DNA of 44,514 nucleotides from DATFES01 sp035457725 (GTDB lineage Bacteria > Pseudomonadota > Alphaproteobacteria > CACIAM-22H2). The notes under the pieces were generated by a model. The model was not told the DNA's origin. It was given only the letters and a program-made list of their open reading frames with translations, and made no database searches. Shown here piece after piece: positions 34,283 through 42,908 of the stretch. Location of the stretch: positions 1 to 44,514 of the forward strand of contig DATIBC010000070.1 of NCBI GenBank assembly GCA_035457725.1, read 5' to 3'. A program made the position numbers and the translations under genes. Position 1 is the stretch's first letter. Each line of letters opens with the position of its first letter.

Positions 34283-35161
34283 GTGGAATCGACCATGCAT
34301 CTCTTTCTTTCACGGCGCGGACGCGGTCGAGTGGCGCGCGCCATGGCGATATTCGTGATGGCCATGCTGATCGTGGCCTTCGGCGTCGGCGCCGCGATAG
34401 CGGCGTCGCCCGAGCCGTGGCAGCTCGGCTTCCAGACTCCGGCCTCCGAGACCAAGGAGCGTATCCACTCGCTCCACAACCTACTGCTGGTGATCATCAC
34501 GCTGATCACCTTGTTCGTCCTCGGGCTGCTGATCTACACGATGATCCGTTTCCGCGCGTCGCGGAATCCGACCCCGTCGCGGGTGGCACACAACACGATT
34601 CTCGAAGTGGCATGGACGGCGATACCGATCATCATCCTCCTGATCATCGCCATTCCGTCGTTCAAGCTGCTCTATTACGCCGATCGCACGGCCAAGCCCG
34701 ACATGACGATCAAGGTCGTCGGCCACCAATGGTATTGGTCGTATGAGTATCCCGATCAGGGCAACTTCACGTTCGACAGCTATATCATCCAGGAAGCCGA
34801 TTTGAAGCCGGGCCAAAAGCGGCTGCTCGAAGTCGACAATCGCCTGGTATTGCCGGTCGACACTTCGGTACGGATCCTGGTCGCCGGCACCGACGTCATT
34901 CATTCGTGGATGGTGCCGGCGCTCGGCGTGCAAATCTACGCCATGCCCGGGCGCATCAACGAGACCTGGGTCAAGATCGACCGGCCCGGCGTGTATTACG
35001 GGCAGTGCAACCAGATCTGCGGCATCAACCATGGCTACATGCCGATCGCCGTCGAGGCGTTGTCGAAGCCGGACTTCGATCGTTGGCTAGCCGGGGCGAA
35101 AACGAAGTTCGCGGCGACGGGCGGCGAGACGCCGGTGGCGCTCGTCGAGAGCCGGCGCTGA
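34283..35161 (+). CDS. ctaC: Cytochrome c oxidase subunit II
   Basis: Subunit II accepts electrons from cytochrome c through the binuclear CuA centre. The 292 residues have a signal peptide (about 15-41), two membrane helices (about 66-88 and 106-130) and a cupredoxin domain. CuA ligands are visible as His207, Cys242, Cys246, His250 and Met253 (GQCNQICGINHGYMPI). The residue between the cysteines that is usually Glu (Mg-binding) is Gln244. Start: GTG 34283 has GAGG 5 bases before it; ATG 34295, four codons on, is an equally possible start. It heads the oxidase operon. Confidence 0.96.
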   Translation: MESTMHLFLSRRGRGRVARAMAIFVMAMLIVAFGVGAAIAASPEPWQLGFQTPASETKERIHSLHNLLLVIITLITLFVLGLLIYTMIRFRASRNPTPSRVAHNTILEVAWTAIPIIILLIIAIPSFKLLYYADRTAKPDMTIKVVGHQWYWSYEYPDQGNFTFDSYIIQEADLKPGQKRLLEVDNRLVLPVDTSVRILVAGTDVIHSWMVPALGVQIYAMPGRINETWVKIDRPGVYYGQCNQICGINHGYMPIAVEALSKPDFDRWLAGAKTKFAATGGETPVALVESRR

Positions 35162-35216
35162 GCAGAACGTCGTAGAGCCGAGGCGCGACACAATCGATGC
35201 GGAACAGGTGACAGAA

Positions 35217-36836
35217 ATGGCCATCAGCGAATCCCACGCGGGCGCGCATCACGATCATGACCACGGCCATCAGCCTTATGGCTGGCGGCGCTGGGTCTAT
35301 TCGACCAACCACAAGGACATCGGCACGATGTACCTCGTGTTGGCGATCATAGCCGGTATCGTCGGCGGACTCGCCTCGGTCTACATGCGCATGGAGCTGC
35401 AGAGCCCGGGCATGCAATTCATGCCCGATGGCCACCACTGGAACGTGGTGATCACCGCGCACGGCCTGATCATGGTCTTCTTCGTCGTCATGCCGGCGCT
35501 GATCGGCGGCTTCGGCAACTGGTTCATCCCGCTGATGATCGGCGCGCCCGACATGGCGTTTCCGCGCATGAACAACATCAGTTTCTGGCTGCTGCCGCCG
35601 GCCTTCTTACTGCTCGCCGGATCGGCGCTGCTCGGCGGCGGCGCCGGCGTCGGCTGGACGATCTACCCGCCGCTCACCCACATCACCTATCACAGCGGCG
35701 TATCGGTCGACATGGCGATCCTGTCGCTGCACCTGGCGGGCGCCTCGTCGATCCTCGGCGCCATCAATTTCATCACCACCATCTTCAACATGCGCGCGCC
35801 GGGCATGACGCTCCATCGCATGCCGCTGTTCATCTGGGCGCTCCTGGTGACGGCCTTCCTGCTCGTGCTGTCGCTGCCGGTGCTGGCCGGTGCCATCACC
35901 ATGCTGCTCACCGACCGCAATTTCGGCACCGCGTTCTTCGACGCCGCGAACGGCGGCGACCCAATCTTGTTCCTCCACCTGTTCTGGTTCTTCGGCCATC
36001 CCGAGGTCTACATCATGATCCTGCCGGCGTTCGGGATCATCAGCCAGGTGGTGGCGACCTTCGCCAAGAAGCCGGTGTTCGGGTATATCGGCATGGCCTA
36101 CGCAATGGTGGCGATCGGCGTGGTCGGCTTCGTGGTGTGGGCGCACCACATGTATACCGTCGGCATGGACGTCGACACGCGCGCGTATTTCATGGTGGCG
36201 ACCATGGCGATCGCGGTGCCGACGGGCATCAAGATCTTCTCCTGGATCGCCACGATGTGGGGCGGCTCGATCGAGTTCCGCGTGCCGATGCTGTGGGCAG
36301 TCGGATTCATCTTCCTGTTCACCGTGGGCGGCGTGACCGGGGTCGTGCTTGCCAATGCCGGGGTCGATCTCGCTCTCCACAACACCTATTACGTCGTGGC
36401 GCATTTCCATTACGTGCTCAGCCTCGGCGCGGTATTCGGCATCTTCTGCGGGTTCACCTATTGGTTCGGCAAGATGTCCGGCCGCGACATCCCGGAGTGG
36501 GCGGGCAAGCTGCATTTCTGGACGACGTTCGTCGGCGTCAACTTGACGTTCTTCCCGCAGCACTTCCTCGGGCTTGCCGGGATGCCGCGGCGGATTCCCG
36601 ATTACCCGGACGCCTTCTACGGCTGGAACCTGGTGTCCTCGCTCGGTGCCTACCTTTCCTTCGCTTCGACGATCTTCTTCCTGGTCGTTGTCGTGTGGGC
36701 GCTCCGCGCCGGTCGTCAGGCCGAGGCCAATCCGTGGGGCGCGGGCGCGACGACGCTGGAATGGACGCATTCCTCGCCGCCGCCGCACCACACTTACGAG
36801 GAATTGCCGATCATCGCCGCCGAGGCGCGGCATTGA
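35217..36836 (+). CDS. ctaD: Cytochrome c oxidase subunit I (aa3 type)
   Basis: CtaD carries heme a, heme a3 and CuB and reduces oxygen while pumping protons. The 539-residue protein has twelve helices. HGLIMVFF holds the heme a ligand, WFFGHPEVY the CuB His, the crosslinked Tyr and the D-channel Glu (A1 type), VWAHHMYTVGMD the two CuB histidines, and VVAHFHYVLSLG the heme ligands. TGIKIFSW contains the K-channel Lys. ATG 35217 is preferred to GTG 35208 because AGGTGA lies 8 bases upstream. A His-rich N-terminus (SHAGAHHDHDHGH) may help copper handling; this is inference. Confidence 0.97.
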   Translation: MAISESHAGAHHDHDHGHQPYGWRRWVYSTNHKDIGTMYLVLAIIAGIVGGLASVYMRMELQSPGMQFMPDGHHWNVVITAHGLIMVFFVVMPALIGGFGNWFIPLMIGAPDMAFPRMNNISFWLLPPAFLLLAGSALLGGGAGVGWTIYPPLTHITYHSGVSVDMAILSLHLAGASSILGAINFITTIFNMRAPGMTLHRMPLFIWALLVTAFLLVLSLPVLAGAITMLLTDRNFGTAFFDAANGGDPILFLHLFWFFGHPEVYIMILPAFGIISQVVATFAKKPVFGYIGMAYAMVAIGVVGFVVWAHHMYTVGMDVDTRAYFMVATMAIAVPTGIKIFSWIATMWGGSIEFRVPMLWAVGFIFLFTVGGVTGVVLANAGVDLALHNTYYVVAHFHYVLSLGAVFGIFCGFTYWFGKMSGRDIPEWAGKLHFWTTFVGVNLTFFPQHFLGLAGMPRRIPDYPDAFYGWNLVSSLGAYLSFASTIFFLVVVVWALRAGRQAEANPWGAGATTLEWTHSSPPPHHTYEELPIIAAEARH

Positions 36837-36870
36837 TCGGAATGTCTTGCGCGCGCGGGGCTCGCTCGCG

Positions 36871-37782
36871 ATGAGCCAACGCAGCCTCGACATCCGGCTG
36901 GCGGCCGAAGCTGGCTATGGCGCCGGAGTGGCCGATTTCATTGCCTTGCTCAAACCTCGGGTGATGAGTCTCGTGGTCTTCACGGCGCTCGCTGGCTACC
37001 TGGTGGCCCCTGGCGAACTGCATCCGTTGCTGGCGGCGGTCGCGGTGCTGTGCATCGCGGTGGGGGCGGGCGCCGCCGGGGCCATAAACATGTGGTACGA
37101 CCGCGACATCGACGCGGTGATGCCCCGCACGTGCGACCGGCCGATCCCCGCGGGCCGCATGGAGCCGGCCGAAGCGCTCGGCTTTGGCGTCGTTCTGGCG
37201 ATCGTCTCGGTCGTTGTCATGTCGCTCGCGGTCAACCTTGCCGCGGCGGCCTTGCTCGCGCTGTCGATCGCGTTCTACGTCTTCGTTTACACCATCTGGC
37301 TCAAGCGCCGCACGCCGCAGAACATCGTCATCGGCGGTGCCGCCGGCGCGTTTCCGCCGATGATCGGCTGGGCGGCCGCGACCGGCGATGTGTCGCTCGC
37401 CTCGCTCGCGTTGTTCGCGATCATTTTCATGTGGACGCCGCCGCATTTCTGGGCGCTGTCGCTGTTTCGTTCGAACGAATACGCCAAGGCCGGCGTGCCG
37501 ATGCTTCCGGTGGTCGCCGGCGTGGACGAAACCAAGCGGCAGATCGTCCTCTACGCCGTCCTGCTCGCGCCGTTGTCGCTGGCGCCGTGGGCGTTGGGGT
37601 TGGCCGGATATGTGTACGCGTTCGGAGTCGGCGCGCTGTCGCTCCTGTTCGTCGCCGGGGCGCTGGCGGTCTGGAGAGAATCGGGCGACGGCGCAGCCAA
37701 GCGGCTGTTCGGCTACTCGATCGTCTATCTGTTCCTCGTCTTCGCGTTGTTGATCTTCGATCGCGTGCCGGCGGGGGCTTGA
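36871..37782 (+). CDS. ctaB: Protoheme IX farnesyltransferase (heme O synthase)
   Basis: CtaB makes heme O by adding a farnesyl group to protoheme, the first step to heme A. The 303 residues form a UbiA-superfamily membrane enzyme with about nine helices and Asp-rich motifs NMWYDRDIDAVMPRT (73-87) and the WTPPHFWALSLFRSNEY region (190-206), typical of the family. The start ATG 36871 follows ctaD by 34 bases. The open frame further upstream overlaps ctaD and is a shadow. It operates with heme A synthase, which is not in this window. Confidence 0.97.
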   Translation: MSQRSLDIRLAAEAGYGAGVADFIALLKPRVMSLVVFTALAGYLVAPGELHPLLAAVAVLCIAVGAGAAGAINMWYDRDIDAVMPRTCDRPIPAGRMEPAEALGFGVVLAIVSVVVMSLAVNLAAAALLALSIAFYVFVYTIWLKRRTPQNIVIGGAAGAFPPMIGWAAATGDVSLASLALFAIIFMWTPPHFWALSLFRSNEYAKAGVPMLPVVAGVDETKRQIVLYAVLLAPLSLAPWALGLAGYVYAFGVGALSLLFVAGALAVWRESGDGAAKRLFGYSIVYLFLVFALLIFDRVPAGA

Positions 37783-37789
37783 GGGACGG

Positions 37790-37933
37790 ATGGTAATGAG
37801 CGAAACCGAGCGAATGTCGAGCGAGGCGTTCCGCCGCCGTCAGCGCTCGAAGAACGTGGCCATCGCCTGGGTGGTCGCCGGGCTGTGCGCGCTATTCTTC
37901 GTCATCACCATCGTCAAGATGGGCGGGGGCTGA
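37790..37933 (+). CDS. Small single-helix protein (CoxF-like)
   Basis: A 47-codon ORF (MVMSETERMSSEAFRRRQRS then a hydrophobic segment AIAWVVAGLCALFFVITIV) sits between ctaB and ctaG. It encodes a cytoplasmic N-terminal tail of about 22 residues and one membrane helix ending KMGGG. Small genes of this kind, often labelled coxF, occupy the same place in alphaproteobacterial oxidase operons, which supports it as real. Spacing is 7 bases from ctaB and 1 base to ctaG. An alternative start is ATG 37796. Its job is probably in oxidase assembly; that is inferred from place only. Confidence 0.75.
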   Translation: MVMSETERMSSEAFRRRQRSKNVAIAWVVAGLCALFFVITIVKMGGG

Positions 37934-37934
37934 G

Positions 37935-38525
37935 ATGCGCGCCAATGCCGGCAGCGCCGCATCGAGTCGCGCCAACACGCGGGTCGCCCTGGCGACGGCC
38001 GCCGGCGTCGTTGCCATGATCGGACTGGCCTACGCTTCGGTGCCGCTCTACCGCCTGTTCTGCCAGGTGACCGGGTTTGGCGGCACGACGCAGCGCGCCG
38101 AACGCGCGCCCGAACGCGCAGGCGAGCGGGCGATGCGTGTCCGCTTCGACGCGACCGTGGCGAGCCGCGATCTGCCCTGGCGCTTCCAACCGCTCGAACG
38201 TGTCGTCGACGTCAAGGTGGGCGAGGAGCGCTTTGTCCTTTATCGCGCGACCAATATCGGCACGTTCGCGTCGACCGGTGCCGCGACATTCAATGTCACG
38301 CCGGTCAAGGCCGGAATCTACTTCCAGAAAATCCAGTGCTTCTGCTTCAGCGAACAAACGCTGGAGCCGGGGGAGTCCCGCGACATGGCGGTGTCGTTCT
38401 TCGTCGATCCGGATATCGTCAAGGATCGCGGGCTCGACGACGTCGCGGAGATCACCTTGTCGTATTCGTTCTTCCGCCATGGAACGGATGGCGCCAAGGC
38501 GATCCGCACCGGCGCGGTCGATTAG
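37935..38525 (+). CDS. ctaG: Cytochrome c oxidase copper-assembly protein CtaG (Cox11)
   Basis: CtaG delivers copper to the CuB site of subunit I. The 196 residues have one N-terminal membrane helix (about 18-40), the conserved periplasmic Cys43 (LYRLFCQVTGFGGTTQ), and the copper-binding CFCF motif (Cys135, Cys137 in QCFCFSEQTLEPGES). The beta-sandwich ends with TLSYSFFRHG. It is placed 1 base after the small ORF and 77 bases before ctaE, as in related operons. Confidence 0.97.
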   Translation: MRANAGSAASSRANTRVALATAAGVVAMIGLAYASVPLYRLFCQVTGFGGTTQRAERAPERAGERAMRVRFDATVASRDLPWRFQPLERVVDVKVGEERFVLYRATNIGTFASTGAATFNVTPVKAGIYFQKIQCFCFSEQTLEPGESRDMAVSFFVDPDIVKDRGLDDVAEITLSYSFFRHGTDGAKAIRTGAVD

Positions 38526-38602
38526 TTGTTCGGACCCGACCGGGACACGGCGCGGTTCGGCGCTTGATCCGGCGGCAGGCGGCGAGGCAAGGAGTGAGAG
38601 CG

Positions 38603-39463
38603 ATGGCTGAAACGAAGGGGAGCGGGATCAAGCAGCCCTATCATCTGGTCGAGCCGAGCCCGTGGCCGATCATCGGCGCGATCGCGGCGGCCGTCCTGGC
38701 GTTGGGCGCGCTGACCTACATGCACCCGGAGATGTTTGGACCAGGGCTCGAGCCGGGCATCAAGGCGCTGGGGCCGTGGAAGATCATGGTCGGCGTGGTC
38801 CTGGTGCTGTTCACGATGGCCGGATGGTGGCGCGACGTGATCAAGGAAGCGCACACGCCGGGCTTGCACTCGGCGGTCGTCCAGCTCGGCCTGCGCTACG
38901 GCATGTTCTTGTTCATCACCTCCGAGGTGATGTTCTTCCTCGCCTTCTTCTGGGCCTATTTCCACTTCGCGCTGTTCCCGAACGAGGCGCTTGGCGGCGT
39001 ATGGCCGCCCAAGGGTGTCGTCACGTTCGATCCGTGGGATTTGCCGTTCCTCAACACGCTGATTTTGCTTACCTCGGGCGCCACCGTCACCTGGGCGCAC
39101 CACGCGCTCAAGGAGCAGAACCGGCAGCATCTCGTCTACGGCCTTACGCTCACGGTGCTGCTCGGCGTCTCGTTCACCGCGATCCAGGCCTACGAGTACA
39201 GCCACGCAGCCTTCGGTTTTCGCGAGGGCGTCTATCCCTCGACCTTCTTCATGGCCACCGGGTTCCATGGCTTCCACGTCATCGTCGGGACCATTTTCCT
39301 CGCCGTCTGCCTAGGGCGCGCAGTCAAGGGCCATTTCACGCCCGAGCGCCACTTCGGATTTGAGGCGGCGGCATGGTACTGGCACTTCGTCGACGTGGTG
39401 TGGCTGTTCCTGTTCGTCTGCATCTATTGGTGGGGCGCCGGCCCCAACCCCGGAGGACACTGA
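38603..39463 (+). CDS. ctaE: Cytochrome c oxidase subunit III
   Basis: Subunit III stabilises the proton-pumping core. The 286 residues have seven predicted membrane helices, the conserved ITSEVMFFLAFFWAYFH (114-130) and C-terminal WYWHFVDVVWLFLFVCIYWWG. The start ATG 38603 has AAGGAG about 8 bases upstream, and the N-terminus begins MAETKGSGIKQPYHLVEPSPWP as in alphaproteobacterial homologues. Longer in-frame readings overlap ctaG and are shadows. Confidence 0.97.
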   Translation: MAETKGSGIKQPYHLVEPSPWPIIGAIAAAVLALGALTYMHPEMFGPGLEPGIKALGPWKIMVGVVLVLFTMAGWWRDVIKEAHTPGLHSAVVQLGLRYGMFLFITSEVMFFLAFFWAYFHFALFPNEALGGVWPPKGVVTFDPWDLPFLNTLILLTSGATVTWAHHALKEQNRQHLVYGLTLTVLLGVSFTAIQAYEYSHAAFGFREGVYPSTFFMATGFHGFHVIVGTIFLAVCLGRAVKGHFTPERHFGFEAAAWYWHFVDVVWLFLFVCIYWWGAGPNPGGH

Positions 39464-39485
39464 TCGGCCGCGAGGGGCGTCGGGC

Positions 39486-39845
39486 TTGAACGGATCGACG
39501 CCCTCGCCGTTCTCCGCCGGGTGGCGCTGCCGCTGCCCGCGTTGCGGCGAAGGCCGGCTGTTCGACGGTGTGCTCACGGTGCGCGAGCGGTGCGCGGTGT
39601 GCGACTTCGATCTTCGTGCCCAGGATTCCGGGGATGGTCCGGCGGTGTTCGTGATCTTCATACTTGGGTTCGTCACCATGGGGCTGGCGGCTTGGATCGA
39701 AATCGCCCTCGAACCGCCGTTATGGGTGCACGCGCTGATCTGGCCGGTGGTCGTGCTCGGCGGCGCGGTGGCGCTGCTGCGGCCGTTCAAGGCGACGTTG
39801 ATTGCGTTGCAGTATCGCCACCGGCGGGCTGACTTCGACGCCTGA
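39486..39845 (+). CDS. DUF983-family zinc-ribbon membrane protein
   Basis: This 119-residue protein has an N-terminal zinc-ribbon-like pair CRCPRCGEGRLFDG and CAVCDFDL and two membrane helices (about 50-95), matching DUF983. It commonly lies between ctaE and surf1 in alphaproteobacteria, which is the case here, so a role in oxidase biogenesis is likely but not proven. The start is placed at TTG 39486 (LNGSTPSPFSAGWRCRCPRC) because GAGGG lies about 9 bases upstream and no ATG is suitably placed. A frame extending to 39360 would run into ctaE. Confidence 0.82.
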   Translation: MNGSTPSPFSAGWRCRCPRCGEGRLFDGVLTVRERCAVCDFDLRAQDSGDGPAVFVIFILGFVTMGLAAWIEIALEPPLWVHALIWPVVVLGGAVALLRPFKATLIALQYRHRRADFDA

Positions 39846-39848
39846 ACC

Positions 39849-40565
39849 ATGCGCCAGCTCATGCCGACTTTTCGGCCGCGTCTTCTCCCGACGCTGATCG
39901 CGATTCCCGGCGTCATAGCGTTGCTTGCTCTCGGCACCTGGCAGGTCGTACGCTTGGCCGAGAAAACGGCGATCAATGCTTACCGCGCCGAGCGGGTCGA
40001 CGCGCCGGCGATCGCAATCCCGTCCCGCCTCGCCGACCCGACGGAACTGGATTTTCGCCGCGTCGTCGTTTCCGGGGCCTTCCGCCATGACCGCGAGCTG
40101 TATCTGAACGCCCGTTCGCTGCGCGGCAATGCCGGCTATCATATTCTCACCCCGCTGATCCGCGACGACGGGCCGCCGATACTGATCAATCGCGGCTGGG
40201 TTCCCTATGAACGCAAGACCCCCGAGCGGCGGAGCGAAGGGCAGATCCAGGGACCCACGCGAGTCGAAGGCATCTTACGCCGCGAACCGCGGCGCGGCTG
40301 GCTGATGCCCGACAATGAGGCGGTGCGTAACGAATGGTTCTGGTACGACTTGCCGGCGATGGCGGCGGCCGCCGGACTTCCCGACCTCGCGCCATTTTAT
40401 ATCGAGGCGGTGGCGACGCCCAATCCAGGCGGATTTCCGATCGGCGGCCAAACCATCGTCGCGCTGCCGAGCCCGCATCTACAATACGCCATCACCTGGT
40501 ACGCGCTTGCGGTCGCGCTTGCCGTCATTTACGTCATGTGGCACCAGCGTACGCGAGCGAGGTGA
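39849..40565 (+). CDS. surf1: SURF1-family oxidase assembly protein
   Basis: SURF1 helps heme A insertion into the oxidase. The 238-residue protein has a membrane helix at each end (about 14-34 and 212-232). The conserved GTWQVVRLAEK motif (about 29-39), the internal GYHILTPLI and NRGWVP motifs, and the periplasmic domain with WFWYDLPAMA are all present. It starts 3 bases after DUF983. The end of the operon is near here, as the next gene is preceded by a repeat-like sequence. Confidence 0.95.
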   Translation: MRQLMPTFRPRLLPTLIAIPGVIALLALGTWQVVRLAEKTAINAYRAERVDAPAIAIPSRLADPTELDFRRVVVSGAFRHDRELYLNARSLRGNAGYHILTPLIRDDGPPILINRGWVPYERKTPERRSEGQIQGPTRVEGILRREPRRGWLMPDNEAVRNEWFWYDLPAMAAAAGLPDLAPFYIEAVATPNPGGFPIGGQTIVALPSPHLQYAITWYALAVALAVIYVMWHQRTRAR

Positions 40566-40665
40566 GGATGGGTTGCCGAGGCGCCGCATCCTTCGACACG
40601 CTCAAGATGAGCCGCCCCAATGAATCCTCGCCCTGAGCCAGTCGAGCGGCGAGCCGAGCAAAAAC
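40566..40665 (+). repeat. REP-like intergenic sequence
   Basis: Bases 40585-40613 contain GCATCCTTCGACACGCTCAA followed by GATGAG, matching a repeat I know from many alphaproteobacterial intergenic regions (CATCCTTCGACAAGCTCAGG type). Next, 40627-40652 reads CTCGCCCTGAGCC, then AGTCGAGCGGCGAG, an inverted-repeat-like arm pair (CTCGCC/GGCGAG). The element ends inside the putative first codons of the M32 gene. No other copy was noticed in this window. Confidence 0.5.
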
Positions 40666-42224
40666 GAAAGCGAGTCAAATTGGAGCACCAGAAATCCATC
40701 GCGGACGCCGCGCTTGCGGCCCGCATCAACCATCCGCCGGCCTACGCCGAACTCGAAGACCGCTTTCGCCGCGTCTATCTACTCCACGATGCGATCGCGA
40801 TGTTGGAGTGGGACACCGCGGCGATGATGCCCATTGGCGGAGCTTCGGCGCGCGCCGAACAACTCGCGGCGCTCAAGGTCACGGCGCATGAAATGATGTG
40901 CGAACCGCGCTTGGCGGACCTTCTGTCGGCGGCGGAGTCGCAACGAGGCCTCGACGCTTGGCAAAGCGCCAACGTGCGCGAGATGCGCCGCGCTTGGCTG
41001 CACACCACGGCGCTTCCTGGCGATCTGGTCGCCGCACGCTCGCGGGCGATCTCCGTCGCCGAGATGCACTGGCGCGATGCGCGCCCGGCCAACGACTTTC
41101 GCGGGCTTTTGCCTCGGCTGGCCGAAGTTCTGCGGTTAACTCGCGAAGCCGCGACGATCAAGGGCGAACGGCTCGGCGTTTCGGCCTATGACGCGCTGCT
41201 GGACGAATACGAGCCCGGCGGCCGCGCCGAAGCGATCGATCGCCTATTCGACGACCTCGCGCAATTCCTGCCCGGTTTTACCGAGCAGGTATTGGCCAAG
41301 CAGGCGCGCGACGGCGCGCCGCTACCGCTGCAAGGGCCGTTCGCCAAGGACAAACAGCAGGCATTGGCGATCGAACTGATGCGCGGCATCGGCTTCGAGT
41401 TTCACCACGGACGGCTCGACACCAGCCATCACCCGTTCTGCGGCGGCGTTCCCGACGATGTGCGGATCACGACGCGCTGGGATGAGGAGGATTTCGCCAG
41501 CGGCCTGATGGGCGTCCTGCACGAGACCGGGCACGCGCTTTACGAACGCGGCCTGCCCGTCGAATGGCGTCGCCAGCCGGTGGGGACAGCGCGCGGCATG
41601 AGCGTGCATGAGAGCCAGTCGCTGCTGATCGAGATGCAGGCCTGCCGGTCGCGCGATTTCATCGAGTTCCTCGCGCAAAAGGCGGCGGCGACGTTCGGCG
41701 GGAAGGGGCGGGCTTGGAGCGTCGACAATTTTTACCGCATCTATACGCGCGTCGAGCGCGGCTTGATCCGGGTCGATGCCGACGAGGTCACATACCCGGC
41801 GCACGTCATTTTGCGTTATCGCCTCGAGAAGGCGATGATCGCCGGAACGCTGGCGCTCGGCGACCTGCCGGTGGCATGGAACGACGGCATGAAAGCGCTG
41901 GTCGGCGTCGTTCCGTCGGATGACCGTGACGGCTGCCTGCAGGACATTCACTGGCCAGGCGGCGCATGGGGCTATTTTCCGACATACACGTTGGGCGCGA
42001 TGACCGCAGCGCAGCTTTTCGATGCCGCCAGGCGCGCGCACCCGGAGATTCCGGCGCGCATTCGCGACGGCGACTTTACGCCACTCATCGGTTGGCTGCG
42101 CGCGCATGTCCATGCCATGGGTTCGCTGCTCTCGACATCCGAGCTGCTGACCGCTGCGACCGGACGCCCTCTCGATCCGCAGATCTTCAAGCGTCACTTG
42201 GCGGAAAGGTACCTAGAGAGGTGA
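40620..42224 (+). CDS. M32-family metallocarboxypeptidase
   Basis: M32 carboxypeptidases (thermostable carboxypeptidase 1 type) remove C-terminal residues. The 534-residue form has the zinc motif HETGH (VLHETGHALYERGLPVEW), the following SVHESQSLLIEMQ motif and the C-terminal DIHWPGGAWGYFPTYTLGA. Family similarity begins near AYAELEDRFRRVYLLHDAIAMLEWD, about residue 40. The first 20 residues (from ATG 40620) are encoded by a repeat-like sequence and are not convincing; TTG 40680 (LEHQKS) is a possible alternative, giving 514 residues. The enzyme is cytoplasmic. It is unrelated to the oxidase operon. Confidence 0.93.
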   Translation: MNPRPEPVERRAEQKRKRVKLEHQKSIADAALAARINHPPAYAELEDRFRRVYLLHDAIAMLEWDTAAMMPIGGASARAEQLAALKVTAHEMMCEPRLADLLSAAESQRGLDAWQSANVREMRRAWLHTTALPGDLVAARSRAISVAEMHWRDARPANDFRGLLPRLAEVLRLTREAATIKGERLGVSAYDALLDEYEPGGRAEAIDRLFDDLAQFLPGFTEQVLAKQARDGAPLPLQGPFAKDKQQALAIELMRGIGFEFHHGRLDTSHHPFCGGVPDDVRITTRWDEEDFASGLMGVLHETGHALYERGLPVEWRRQPVGTARGMSVHESQSLLIEMQACRSRDFIEFLAQKAAATFGGKGRAWSVDNFYRIYTRVERGLIRVDADEVTYPAHVILRYRLEKAMIAGTLALGDLPVAWNDGMKALVGVVPSDDRDGCLQDIHWPGGAWGYFPTYTLGAMTAAQLFDAARRAHPEIPARIRDGDFTPLIGWLRAHVHAMGSLLSTSELLTAATGRPLDPQIFKRHLAERYLER

Positions 42225-42304
42225 CGATGGGGGCAGTTGCGGTCGCCATCGTCCGAAAACATGGGAAGAACGCCGCGCGGCGAGACGCTCGATCGTGAGG
42301 TCCA

Positions 42305-42817
42305 ATGGCATCGCGTAGAGCACGACCAAAACCACCAGCCGGCGCCGGCCAGCACGACGCATTCATGCGCCGCGCGATCGCGCTCAGTCGGCTGGGGATG
42401 GAGCGGGGGGCCGGCGGTCCGTTCGGCGCGGTGGTCGTGCGCGATGGCGTGGTGGTCGGCGAAGGTTACAACCAAGTCACCTCGACCAACGACCCAACCG
42501 CGCATGCCGAGGTGGTGGCGATACGCGACGCTTGCCGGCGGCTCGGGACGTTCAACTTGTCCGGCGCCTCGATCTACGCCAGTTGCGAACCGTGCCCGAT
42601 GTGCCTTGCGGCCATCTTGTGGGCGCGCATCGATCGCCTGTGGTACGCCGGCGCCAATGAGGATGCGAGCGCGGTCGGTTTCGACGATTCGGCATTCCAT
42701 CGCGAAATCCGCTTGCCGGTCGACGAACGATCGCTCAAACCGCGGCGGCTGCTCGCCGACGAGGCCAAGGCGGTGCTCGCCGAGTGGGCGAGGAAACCGG
42801 ACAAGGTTCCGTATTAA
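42305..42817 (+). CDS. Guanine deaminase-like nucleoside deaminase
   Basis: The 170-residue protein is a CDA-fold deaminase closest in pattern to bacterial guanine deaminase (GuaD), which converts guanine to xanthine. Zinc ligands are HAE (His67, Glu69) and PCPMC (Cys97, Cys100), and the line GGPFGAVVVRDGVVVGEGYN (37-56) is typical. The chain ends in a Tyr (KVPY), and in GuaD the C-terminal Tyr closes the neighbouring active site, which supports this call over TadA or cytosine deaminase. The gene lies between the M32 enzyme and thrC. The substrate is inferred from pattern only. Confidence 0.85.
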   Translation: MASRRARPKPPAGAGQHDAFMRRAIALSRLGMERGAGGPFGAVVVRDGVVVGEGYNQVTSTNDPTAHAEVVAIRDACRRLGTFNLSGASIYASCEPCPMCLAAILWARIDRLWYAGANEDASAVGFDDSAFHREIRLPVDERSLKPRRLLADEAKAVLAEWARKPDKVPY

Positions 42818-42821
42818 GCAA

Positions 42822-42872
42822 GGAGCCGAGGGGCGGCGCGCTTGCCGCTCGCCCGCGCCGCAGTTAGGCTCC
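42822..42872 (+). terminator. Two-part hairpin between the deaminase and thrC
   Basis: GGAGCC (42822-42827) pairs with GGCTCC (42867-42872), and GCGGCGCG (42833-42840) pairs with CGCGCCGC (42854-42861). A 5x5 internal loop separates the two stems and the end loop is 13 bases. It starts 5 bases after the deaminase stop and ends 36 bases before thrC. It could be a terminator or a leader structure; no U-tract follows. Confidence 0.55.
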
Positions 42873-42908
42873 CCCGTCCTTCAAGCCGGTCCCAAGGAAA
42901 CTTATCCT

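Noticed and set aside
35607..36893. Open minus-strand frame of 428 codons opposite ctaD
   Set aside because: Antisense to a motif-complete subunit I; composition rich in Arg, His, Glu without any family look.
42237..42908. Upstream extension of the thrC frame through the deaminase gene
   Set aside because: The deaminase is complete in another frame, and ThrC similarity starts at TTG 42909.
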